This document shows positions 1-5,100 of a DNA stretch of 5,100 bases, in pieces. Position 1 is the first letter of the stretch; every line of letters begins with the position of its first letter. This stretch comes from Kiritimatiellia bacterium (GTDB lineage Bacteria; Verrucomicrobiota; Kiritimatiellia; RFP12; UBA1067), in the NCBI GenBank assembly GCA_028707675.1, contig JAQWAM010000152.1:1-5100 (forward strand), read 5' to 3'. The position numbers and the translations under genes were made by a program. The notes below the pieces were generated by a model. The model did not search any database. It saw only the letters and a list, made by a program, of their open reading frames with translations, and was not told the DNA's origin.

Positions 1-720
1 CGCGAAGCTGATCACGCTCAGGTCGGCTTTGTAAACGTAGGGACAGTATGCCGCGTAGTTCATGTCCTTGAGCACTTCGGCGGAAGAGACGTTGCCTTTG
101 ACCACGCCCTTCTGCAGCGCGTCCGGCACGTCGGACTGCGGCATGGCCACCGGCGACGCGCCCAGGCGTTTGAGCACTTCCGCGCCGGTGCCCGAAGAGC
201 GCAACGGCATGTTTTTGAGGTCTTCGAGTGTCTTGACCTCTTTGGCGCTCATCACTACGGCCGGCGGGCAGGTGAAGACCGTCAGTACCTTGACCTTCTC
301 GAACTCGGCGGGCTTCATGGCGTCCAGCAGGCCAGCGAGGATCACGCTGGCGGTTTTGGCGCTGTCGAAAAAGTGCGGAAGGTCCATGCCTTCGGAAACC
401 GGGAAGCGTCCGGGCTGGTAGCTCATCGCGAAGTTTCCGATGTCTGCTGTGCCGGCGATGACGCCGTCGAAGATGTCGCGCGCGCCCAGCAGGGTGCCGC
501 CGGGGAAGGTGTTGATCTTGACTTTGCCGTCGGTGCGCTGCTCGACCTCCTCGCGCCAGCGCTCCATCTGAACACAGGGGAAGGTCGAAGCCGGCGGAAA
601 GTTCGCGTAATTCAGCGTGATTACCGCAGCCGCCCGGCCGCCGGAGGTCTCTTTTTTCCCGCACCCGCAAAGCGCCGCGCAGACGCAAACGGTTGTCAGG
701 GGTATCAGTGTTGTGCGCAT
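1..720 (-). CDS. TRAP transporter solute-binding lipoprotein, DctP family (partial, 3' end off the left edge)
   Basis: The reverse strand is open from an ATG at 720-718 to the window edge, giving 240 residues. DctP-type receptors are usually about 320-340 residues, so roughly the last quarter is missing. Residues 1-20 form a lipoprotein signal: a short basic start (MRTT), a hydrophobic stretch, then the lipobox LCGC with Cys20 as the predicted lipidated residue. The mature part shows the DctP pattern: NYANFPP near 38, FPGGTLLGARD at 72-82, a GTADIG segment near 90-95, then PLRSSGTG at 172-179 (Arg174 matches the conserved carboxylate-binding Arg of the family) and LKRLGASPVAMPQSDVPDALQKGVVKG at 183-209. 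TRAP receptors bind organic acids, often sugar acids, and pass them to a DctQ/DctM membrane pair, probably encoded further left. The RBS AGGAG (727-731) lies 6 nt before the ATG. Family call is secure; the ligand is unknown. Confidence 0.92.
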   Translation of the reverse strand, partial: MRTTLIPLTTVCVCAALCGCGKKETSGGRAAAVITLNYANFPPASTFPCVQMERWREEVEQRTDGKVKINTFPGGTLLGARDIFDGVIAGTADIGNFAMSYQPGRFPVSEGMDLPHFFDSAKTASVILAGLLDAMKPAEFEKVKVLTVFTCPPAVVMSAKEVKTLEDLKNMPLRSSGTGAEVLKRLGASPVAMPQSDVPDALQKGVVKGNVSSAEVLKDMNYAAYCPYVYKADLSVISFA

Positions 721-751
721 AAACTTCTCCTGTTTCTTTTGACAGTAACGG

Positions 752-780
752 ATGATAGCTTATGCGGGTCCGGACGGCAA
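752..780 (-). promoter_or_regulatory. Predicted sigma70-type promoter of the TRAP binding-protein gene
   Basis: On the minus strand a -35 box TTGCCG (780-775) is separated by exactly 17 nt from a -10 box TATCAT (757-752). Transcription would begin near 745, giving a leader of about 25 nt with the AGGAG RBS at 727-731. The spacer contains an 8-bp palindrome, GTCCGGAC (768-775), which overlaps the -35 edge and could be an operator half, though it is short. The assignment rests on box matches and spacing only. Confidence 0.55.
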
Positions 781-1011
781 CCATATTTTTGCTGATTACA
801 TAATATATTTTCATTTCGGCGCTGCCTTTTTGCGCTTCAGGCTGAAAAACTTGGAATAGTCCGCAGAGAATGCGCTTGCCGGACGGATCGTTAGGGGGTA
901 CACTGCAAAGCAAGGGTCGATTGACAGGGGCGCACTCCGCCTCGTGACAGACCCGAACCATAGAAAAGGCGTGAATCATGAACGGAGACAACAGACGTAG
1001 AGGCAACGGGC

Positions 1012-1149
1012 ATGTTTCCCATGATGTTCGCACTGGCTTTGGGTCTGCTGATGCTGGTGTCGATGTGGCACGGCCGCGTGACGGGACGGGGAAATTCATT
1101 CGTTTGTGGCATATGCGTGTTGCTGGGGAAGCAGACGGGATGTCCGTGA
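1012..1149 (+). CDS. Possible small membrane peptide (45 residues), doubtful
   Basis: An ATG at 1012, with a GAGG-like RBS (1000-1003) 8 nt upstream, opens a 45-codon frame ending in TGA at 1147-1149, 21 nt before the oxidoreductase start. The peptide begins MFPMMFALALGLLMLVSMW, a plausible single membrane segment, followed by basic residues (HGRVTGRG) and a second, shorter hydrophobic part containing Cys32, Cys35 and Cys44. I do not recognise it. A second ATG at 978 in another frame also has an AAGG RBS-like element, and its first codons (MNGDNRRRGNG) would join the hydrophobic part if one base were removed near 1011, so a frameshifted remnant is also possible. Chance is a real alternative at this length. 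Confidence 0.22.
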   Translation: MFPMMFALALGLLMLVSMWHGRVTGRGNSFVCGICVLLGKQTGCP

Positions 1150-1161
1150 ATACGGTTTGGG

Positions 1162-1165
1162 GGAG
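1162..1165 (+). promoter_or_regulatory. RBS that selects the oxidoreductase start
   Basis: GGAG at 1162-1165, inside a G-run that begins at 1159, lies 5 nt before the ATG at 1171. An in-frame GTG at 1165 overlaps this element and would have no RBS at usable distance, so the ATG is the better start. The ATG also places the twin arginines at residues 3-4, as in typical Tat leaders. Confidence 0.6.
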
Positions 1166-1170
1166 TGAGC

Positions 1171-2613
1171 ATGCTACGTCGTGATTTCTTGAAAATGGCC
1201 GCGGGAAGTGCGGCGATCCCGCTGTTTTCCATCGGGGGGCAGGTTTCAGGACGGGAAAAAATCCGGCTGGGCCTGATCGGATGCGGCGGGCGGATGGGAC
1301 TCAGTATCGGTTACGGCATCTTGAACAACATCTGCGGTCCTGACGAGGAGATCGTCTGCATGGCCGAGCCGGACCCTAGCCATTGGGACAGGGTTCGCGC
1401 CGTAGTGAAGCATCATCAGCCGACGACCGACAGCTCGAAGATCCAGGCATTTTATGATTACCGCGAGATGCTGGAAAAGAGGGGAGGCGAGATCGACGCC
1501 GTCGCGATCGCGACGCCGAACCACCACCACGCTCCCGCCGCGATCCTCGCGATGGCAAAGGGCCTGCACGTCTACGTCGAGAAGCCGATGGCTCTCACGA
1601 TCGACGAGGTGCGTCTCATGCACGCGGCGCAAAAGAAGTCGGGAGTCGCAACGCAGGTCGGCAACCATGGCCACAGTGACGAGGGCATGCGCCGCCTCGT
1701 GGAGTACATTCATAGCGGCGCGCTCGGGCAGATCCATGACGTGTGGGCGTTCGATGATCGCTTGAACGCGATGATGTACCGTCCGCCGAAGTCTGAGCCG
1801 CCGAATGGCATGGACTGGGACGCCTGGTGCGGGCCCGCGCCGTTGTGCGATTATTACGCGCCGACCGCGGACCATAACGGTATGCATCCGCATGACTGGC
1901 ACTCGTGGATCGGCTATGGAAACGGCGCGATCGGCAACATGGGCACTCATATCCTCGACCCCGCATTCTGGTCGCTGCGCCTCGGCGCGGTCCATCCCGT
2001 GAGTGTGGAGGCCACCGATCTCAAGTGGGGAGTGGAGGGAAGTTGGACATGGCGCAACACGATTCACTGGCGTTTCCCCGCGCGCAAAGGCATGGACGCG
2101 GTGACGCTGCACTGGTACGACGGCGTGAAGGACGGCATCCCGTACGACAAGGCGCATGTCAACAAGACGGGCATCTGTCTGAAGCGCGACTACCAGAACC
2201 TGCCGCCGATCATCGAGGAACTCGAGAAGAAGCACGGACAAAACCTGGGCTGCCTCGGCACAGTGTACGTGGGCGAGAAGGGCGTCATGGCTATCGGCCC
2301 GCACGGCGACGGGCTCCAGTTCGTGCCGAACGATCTCAGGACGAAACTGCCGAGTCCACCGAAGACGATCCCGCGCGAGAAGGGCATGAACCATCAGCAG
2401 GATTGGCTGCGCGCGATCCGCGATCCGAACCGCTCGGCCGGCTGCAATTTCGATTATTCCGCTCCGCTCGCCACGACGGTGCTCCTCGGCAACGTGGCGG
2501 CCCGCGCGGGACTCAAAATACTGGAGTGGAACGGCACGGCGGTTACGAACGACGAGAGCGCCAACGCGTTCCTCAAGACATCGTATCGGCCCGGCTGGGA
2601 GATCAAGGGGTAA
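1171..2613 (+). CDS. Gfo/Idh/MocA-family oxidoreductase with Tat signal
   Basis: This 480-residue protein is predicted to be an NAD(P)-dependent sugar or polyol oxidoreductase exported by the Tat pathway. Residues 1-27 form the leader: RRDFLK at 3-8, a hydrophobic stretch from about 9 to 21, then QVSG. The Rossmann fold starts at 31 with GLIGCGGRMG (34-43), followed by AEPDP (65-69), VAIATPNHHHAP (111-122) and the family's EKP signature at 137-139, where the lysine is normally catalytic. The second half resembles the long bacterial form common in PVC bacteria: a Trp-rich MDWDAWCGPAP (214-224), WHSWIGYGNGAIGNMGTHILDP (243-264) and a C-terminal TNDESANAFLKTSYRPGWE (459-477). Members of this group include dehydrogenases and the GH109 glycosidases; the standard EKP favours a dehydrogenase-like enzyme. 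The gene precedes an exported aldolase-like gene by 83 nt, probably in one transcript. Substrate unknown; the family call is secure. Confidence 0.93.
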   Translation: MLRRDFLKMAAGSAAIPLFSIGGQVSGREKIRLGLIGCGGRMGLSIGYGILNNICGPDEEIVCMAEPDPSHWDRVRAVVKHHQPTTDSSKIQAFYDYREMLEKRGGEIDAVAIATPNHHHAPAAILAMAKGLHVYVEKPMALTIDEVRLMHAAQKKSGVATQVGNHGHSDEGMRRLVEYIHSGALGQIHDVWAFDDRLNAMMYRPPKSEPPNGMDWDAWCGPAPLCDYYAPTADHNGMHPHDWHSWIGYGNGAIGNMGTHILDPAFWSLRLGAVHPVSVEATDLKWGVEGSWTWRNTIHWRFPARKGMDAVTLHWYDGVKDGIPYDKAHVNKTGICLKRDYQNLPPIIEELEKKHGQNLGCLGTVYVGEKGVMAIGPHGDGLQFVPNDLRTKLPSPPKTIPREKGMNHQQDWLRAIRDPNRSAGCNFDYSAPLATTVLLGNVAARAGLKILEWNGTAVTNDESANAFLKTSYRPGWEIKG

Positions 2614-2615
2614 AG

Positions 2616-2643
2616 AACGCTCAACGTACAACGCTTAACGCTC
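2616..2643 (+). repeat. Heptanucleotide tandem repeat, four units of AACGCTC
   Basis: Directly after the oxidoreductase stop codon come four adjacent 7-nt units: AACGCTC (2616-2622), AACGTAC (2623-2629), AACGCTT (2630-2636) and AACGCTC (2637-2643). Units 1 and 4 are identical; the others differ by one or two bases. The array lies wholly in the intergenic gap, with no evident stem-loop. Heptameric intergenic repeats are known from other bacteria, such as the STRR repeats of cyanobacteria; function here is unknown. Confidence 0.75.
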
Positions 2644-2696
2644 AAGTTATGAGTGAGAGGGCGGAGCACTAAGTCTTTTACAGGAAATGGAAGATC

Positions 2697-3824
2697 ATGC
2701 AGAGAAGGGATTTTTTGTCATTGGGGTTGGCGAGTGCGGCGCTGGCGGGATGCGCGACCGGGGCGCCCAAGAAGGTGGCCGCCGACGTGGCGAAAACGGA
2801 CGGCGGCGGTGACAAGCGGATGCGCGGACCGTTTCCGATCCTCTCCACGCCGTATCACGAGGACGGCAGCGTGGATTACGAGTCGCTCAAACGCGGCGTG
2901 CGCTTCACGGCGGACGGCGGGTGTCCGGGCGTGACCTGGTGTCAGTCGAACGACGCGGTCGACCTGCTGACCTTCGAAGAGAAGGTGAAGGGGTATGAGG
3001 CGTGCGCCGAGGCGATGCAAGGCGTCGCCTGCATTATGACGTTCGGCTGCAACGGCGTGGACACGGCTCAGATGATCCGCGAGACCGAGGCCGTCGAGAA
3101 GATCGCCAAGAAGTACCCGCGAACAAACATCGCGATCATCACGCGTCCGCCGAGCGCGGGCAAGACGCTTGACGACGTGCGCGCCTACTTCGGGGCGCAG
3201 GCCAAGGTGGCGCAGCGTCCGGTTATCATCCAGACGGTCGTGAACAACACGTGCCCGTCCCCGACGGTCGAGATGCTGATCGACCTCGCGCGTAAGCACC
3301 CGTCGATTTACGGTTACATCAAAGAGGAGTCGGGTGGCGCGAAGGCGAACGAAAACATGATCAGGGAGAACGCCGCGAAGCCGGTCATCCACACGGTGTT
3401 CAGCGCGTGGGGCGGCTGGCAGTGGCTCTACCAGAGCCGTCGCTGCGGGTCGGAGGGACTCATCACGGAACGTTGCGCGTACTCGCCGCTGCTCGGTTAC
3501 ATCTGGGAACAGATGGAGAACAACGACCGCTACGGCAAACTGACGCTCGCTTACGCCTTGTTCCGCCTTCTGATCGACCAGCGCGACTTCCCCGGCGGCC
3601 TGCGCGGGTACTCGCTCTACTATCTCCAGCGGCAGGGCGTGTTCAAGACCACCGTGTCGCGCGTCTACCTCAAGGCCGAGAAAAAGGAGCAAGGCATGGT
3701 GGCGGTCGGCGACAGCACGAAGTGGAAACTCGAAAATTTCAAGCTCACTGACCGCCAGAAGGCCGAGCTCGACGAGTGCTATGATGACATGCTCCGCTTC
3801 GTGAAAGAAAACAATCGCAACTAA
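2697..3824 (+). CDS. Exported DapA/NanA-superfamily aldolase-like lipoprotein (Tat leader)
   Basis: This 375-residue protein belongs to the dihydrodipicolinate synthase / N-acetylneuraminate lyase TIM-barrel superfamily, whose members cleave or form 2-keto acids through a Schiff base. The leader has RRDFL (3-7) and ends in lipobox LAGC (16-19), so a Tat-exported lipoprotein is predicted, with a Gly/Lys/Ala-rich linker to about 43. The barrel begins GPFPILSTPYHEDGSVDYESL (44-64), matching the family's opening strand. GYIKEESGG (206-214) provides the expected Schiff-base lysine, Lys209. However, the GTTGE keto-acid loop is replaced by TWCQSND (80-86), and the TPYY catalytic-Tyr region reads TRPPS (149-153). 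About 35-40 extra residues at the C terminus go beyond the usual ~295. A GGAAG element (2689-2693) precedes the ATG, with AGGA at 2682 as an alternative. It follows the oxidoreductase and is probably co-transcribed. The fold is confident; activity and substrate are uncertain. Confidence 0.88.
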   Translation: MQRRDFLSLGLASAALAGCATGAPKKVAADVAKTDGGGDKRMRGPFPILSTPYHEDGSVDYESLKRGVRFTADGGCPGVTWCQSNDAVDLLTFEEKVKGYEACAEAMQGVACIMTFGCNGVDTAQMIRETEAVEKIAKKYPRTNIAIITRPPSAGKTLDDVRAYFGAQAKVAQRPVIIQTVVNNTCPSPTVEMLIDLARKHPSIYGYIKEESGGAKANENMIRENAAKPVIHTVFSAWGGWQWLYQSRRCGSEGLITERCAYSPLLGYIWEQMENNDRYGKLTLAYALFRLLIDQRDFPGGLRGYSLYYLQRQGVFKTTVSRVYLKAEKKEQGMVAVGDSTKWKLENFKLTDRQKAELDECYDDMLRFVKENNRN

Positions 3825-3864
3825 TTGCAAGCCCGCCCGATACGGGAAAACGCGAAGTTTGGGA

Positions 3865-3893
3865 TTGAAGCGGGTGGCATACTGTCTTATCAT
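3865..3893 (+). promoter_or_regulatory. Predicted sigma70-type promoter for the isomerase gene
   Basis: TTGAAG (3865-3870) and TATCAT (3888-3893) are separated by exactly 17 nt. A start near 3900 would give a leader of about 79 nt containing the GCGGCT/AGCCGC hairpin and the strong RBS. The -10 hexamer is identical to that predicted for the divergent TRAP gene. It implies that the isomerase gene can be expressed separately from the two upstream genes. Confidence 0.5.
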
Positions 3894-3918
3894 CACATTC
3901 TGAATTGCGATCTTCTTT

Positions 3919-3933
3919 GCGGCTCGCAGCCGC
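3919..3933 (+). promoter_or_regulatory. GC-rich leader hairpin upstream of the isomerase gene
   Basis: GCGGCT (3919-3924) and AGCCGC (3928-3933) form a perfect 6-bp, all but one G/C-paired stem with a 3-nt CGC loop. GTTTAATGTT follows, only a weak T-tract. It could be a weak terminator for the upstream gene, an attenuator, or an RNA-stabilising 5' structure of the transcript predicted to start near 3900. It ends about 30 nt before the RBS and does not sequester it. Confidence 0.4.
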
Positions 3934-3978
3934 GTTTAATGTTGAAGAAGTTTCGCATAATGAAAAGGAGGATGCGCG

Positions 3979-4971
3979 ATGTCGAGAAATGTCACTCTGT
4001 TCACAGGCCAGTGGGCTGACCTGCCTTTCAAAAAAATATGCGCCACAGCCAAAGATTTTGGTTATGACGGTCTGGAAATTTGTTGCTGGGGTGACCACAT
4101 CGAGCTGGACAAGGCGGCCAAAAGCAAGGCGTACTGCGAAGACAAGCGCGCCGTGCTCGAAGAGAACGGTCTGGGCTGCTGGGCGATCTCCAACCATCTC
4201 TCGGGACAGCTTGTGTGCGACAACATCGACGCGCGCCATTACGCCTTCGCGCCTGCCGCGCTCAAGGGTGATCCCAAAGCCGTCCGCAAGTGGGCGGTCG
4301 AAATGCAGAAGAAGGCGGCCAAGGCGGCCAAGAACCTGGGCATAAATGTCGTTAACGGTTTCACCGGCTCGCCGATCTGGCACTTGATCTACTCCTTCCC
4401 GCCCTGCGTTCCCAACCAGATCGCCAACGGTTACAAGGAGTTCGCCAAAGTTTGGAAGCCGATCCTGGACGTCTACGCCGACAATGGCATGCGCTTCGCG
4501 CTTGAGGTGCATCCCACCGAAATCGCTTTCGACATCGCTTCCGCGCAGCGCGCGCTGGAGGCGCTGGACGGCCATCCGGCTTTCGGTTTCAACTATGACC
4601 CCTCGCATCTGGGCTATCAGGGCGTGGACTACGTCAAATTCATCCGCACCTTCCCGGACCGCATCTTCCATGTTCACATGAAAGACGTCTGGTGGGGACA
4701 CGGTGACGGCACGGTGGGCGTCTTCGGCGGTCACACGGAATTCGCCGACCCGCGCCGTTTCTGGGACTTCCGCTCTCTGGGCCACGGCGACATCAACTTC
4801 GAGGACATCATCGTCGCGCTCAACGACATCAAATACCAGGGTCCGCTCTCGGTCGAGTGGGAAGATTCCCGTATGGATCGCTGCCACGGCGCGCGGGAAG
4901 CCTGTGACTTTGTCAAGTCCGTCGACTTCACGCCGAGCGCCATCGCGTTTGACGCGCAGTTCGACCGCTGA
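3979..4971 (+). CDS. Sugar phosphate isomerase/epimerase-like TIM-barrel protein (xylose isomerase-like)
   Basis: This 330-residue protein has no signal sequence and should be cytoplasmic. It matches the xylose isomerase-like TIM-barrel (AP endonuclease 2) family of sugar isomerases and epimerases, which use a divalent metal for ketose epimerisation or aldose-ketose exchange. The usual metal-ligand stations are visible: Glu176 in ALEVHP, Asp207 in NYDPSH, His233 in HVHMKD and Glu293 in SVEWED. His72 in SNHLSG, His178 and His210 are further candidate active-site residues. The first strands are NVTLFTG (4-10) and GLEICCWG (31-38). A strong RBS AAGGAGG (3965-3971) lies 7 nt before the ATG; another ATG at 3972 is out of frame and too close to the RBS. 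It follows the exported oxidoreductase and aldolase-like genes after 154 nt containing its own predicted promoter. In such loci it probably acts on the imported sugar; the exact substrate cannot be read. Family secure, reaction uncertain. Confidence 0.92.
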   Translation: MSRNVTLFTGQWADLPFKKICATAKDFGYDGLEICCWGDHIELDKAAKSKAYCEDKRAVLEENGLGCWAISNHLSGQLVCDNIDARHYAFAPAALKGDPKAVRKWAVEMQKKAAKAAKNLGINVVNGFTGSPIWHLIYSFPPCVPNQIANGYKEFAKVWKPILDVYADNGMRFALEVHPTEIAFDIASAQRALEALDGHPAFGFNYDPSHLGYQGVDYVKFIRTFPDRIFHVHMKDVWWGHGDGTVGVFGGHTEFADPRRFWDFRSLGHGDINFEDIIVALNDIKYQGPLSVEWEDSRMDRCHGAREACDFVKSVDFTPSAIAFDAQFDR

Positions 4972-4977
4972 GAAGGC

Positions 4978-4991
4978 GTGGTTCGTGGTTC
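4978..4991 (+). repeat. Direct heptamer duplication GTGGTTC
   Basis: Seven nucleotides after the isomerase stop codon, GTGGTTC occurs twice back to back (4978-4984 and 4985-4991), followed by the related AGTGGGT and GGTTTGC in the same 7-nt phase up to 5005. Like the AACGCTC array after the oxidoreductase gene, it has a 7-nt period and starts just past a stop codon, but the unit differs. Confidence 0.55.
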
Positions 4992-5029
4992 AGTGGGTGG
5001 TTTGCTCCCGAACCCTTATACACTGAACC
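4987..5029 (+). repeat. Perfect 9-bp inverted repeat with nested hairpin
   Basis: GGTTCAGTG (4987-4995) and CACTGAACC (5021-5029) are exact inverse complements across a 25-nt interval. Inside it, GGTTTG (4999-5004) can pair with CGAACC (5009-5014), allowing one G-U pair, around a CTCC loop. It lies just downstream of the isomerase gene but is not followed by a T-tract (CTGTTATCTGG), so an intrinsic terminator is not well supported. It may instead be a fold-back repeat derived from the adjacent heptamers. Confidence 0.5.
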
Positions 5030-5038
5030 CTGTTATCT

Positions 5039-5065
5039 GGCTCTTACAGTAGTTCTGCAAGAGCC
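5039..5065 (+). promoter_or_regulatory. Hairpin just upstream of the next gene's RBS
   Basis: GGCTCTT (5039-5045) pairs perfectly with AAGAGCC (5059-5065). After one A-C mismatch, CAG (5047-5049) pairs with CTG (5055-5057) around a TAGTT loop. The stem is followed by TCGTT and then AAAAAGGAG, so it ends 8 nt before the RBS. It may be a weak terminator of the isomerase transcript or a leader structure of the next gene. Confidence 0.45.
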
Positions 5066-5084
5066 TCGTTAAAAAGGAGTCAGT

Positions 5085-5100
5085 ATGGCGAAAGTAACTT
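5085..5100 (+). CDS. Start of an unidentified downstream gene (5 codons visible)
   Basis: An ATG at 5085 follows a strong RBS AAGGAG (5074-5079) by 5 nt and begins MAKVT before the window ends. The RBS quality and spacing make a real start likely. The protein cannot be identified from five residues. Same strand and 113 nt from the isomerase gene suggest that it may belong to the same locus. Confidence 0.65.

Larger units (their letters stand above)
721..1170. other. Divergent intergenic region between the TRAP gene and the oxidoreductase gene
   Basis: About 450 bases separate two divergently transcribed genes. The left part holds the RBS and promoter of the minus-strand TRAP gene. An AT-rich stretch lies at 783-812. 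A perfect TTGACA at 921-926 faces the plus strand, but no convincing -10 follows at 16-18 nt, so no plus-strand promoter can be named. An 8-bp palindrome GCATATGC lies at 1109-1116. The only coding possibility I would keep, with low weight, is a small hydrophobic ORF at 1012-1149. There is no RNA gene or clear terminator. The space is large enough for regulatory sites of both transcription units. Confidence 0.6.

Noticed and set aside
62..795. Plus-strand frames (62-421 and 373-795) over the left edge
   Set aside because: They are antisense to the TRAP receptor gene, which has a recognisable protein, lipobox, RBS and promoter on the minus strand.
836..846. TTCAG-G-CTGAA palindrome as an operator
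   Set aside because: The arms are only 5 bp and do not extend, and the site lies more than 50 nt upstream of the predicted TRAP promoter -35 box. This length is expected by chance.
921..926. Perfect TTGACA as a -35 box for the plus-strand operon
   Set aside because: No acceptable -10 hexamer occurs 16-18 nt downstream (the sequence there reads GTGACA), so a promoter is not supported.
978..1184. A 68-codon plus-strand frame in the divergent region
   Set aside because: It runs into the oxidoreductase start, and its translation is low in hydrophobic residues with no motif. Only its possible relation to the neighbouring hydrophobic frame was kept as a remark.
1246..2631. A 461-codon open frame antisense to the oxidoreductase gene
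   Set aside because: It mirrors the sense gene, and its Arg/His/Val-rich translation has no recognisable motif. GC-rich third positions of the sense gene remove stops from this antisense frame. The sense product has clear family motifs.
2718..3896. A 392-codon open frame antisense to the aldolase-like gene
   Set aside because: Same cause as above: composition-driven absence of stops opposite a well-supported gene, with low-complexity Arg/Ala/Val/His-rich content.
3745..4887. A 380-codon open frame antisense to the isomerase gene
   Set aside because: It lies mainly opposite a gene with intact metal-ligand motifs and a near-consensus RBS, and its translation resembles no family.

Overview
The window is an ordinary-looking bacterial chromosome segment that is GC-rich, especially at third codon positions. 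It carries a carbohydrate or sugar-acid utilisation locus. A Tat-exported Gfo/Idh/MocA oxidoreductase, a Tat-exported aldolase-family lipoprotein and a TIM-barrel sugar isomerase, with heptanucleotide repeats between genes, suggest a PVC-superphylum bacterium (Lentisphaerota, Kiritimatiellota, Verrucomicrobiota or Planctomycetota). That placement is inferred from gene style; there is no marker gene here.

Layout. Positions 1-720 (minus strand) hold the first 240 codons of a TRAP-type (DctP family) solute-binding lipoprotein whose 3' end lies beyond the left edge. It has its own RBS and a good sigma70-like promoter. Positions 721-1170 form a divergent intergenic region containing that promoter and one doubtful small membrane-peptide ORF. 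Three plus-strand genes follow: a Gfo/Idh/MocA oxidoreductase with a twin-arginine leader (1171-2613), a DapA/NanA-superfamily protein with a twin-arginine lipoprotein leader (2697-3824), and a leaderless sugar phosphate isomerase/epimerase-like protein (3979-4971). The third gene has its own predicted promoter and a leader hairpin. After it come a GTGGTTC heptamer duplication, two inverted repeats, and the RBS and first five codons of another plus-strand gene (from 5085).

How the genes may work together (inference). TRAP binding proteins usually capture organic acids, including sugar acids. The oxidoreductase and aldolase-like protein carry export signals, while the isomerase appears cytoplasmic. 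The locus could therefore capture and partly transform an oxidised sugar outside the cytoplasm, import a product and isomerise it inside. The substrate cannot be read from the sequence.

The most notable points are: the exported aldolase-like protein, which keeps the Schiff-base lysine motif but has lost other hallmark motifs of its family; the heptanucleotide repeats following two of the genes; and the hairpins in the leaders of the isomerase gene and the gene after it. I saw no tRNA, rRNA, CRISPR array, transposase or phage gene.
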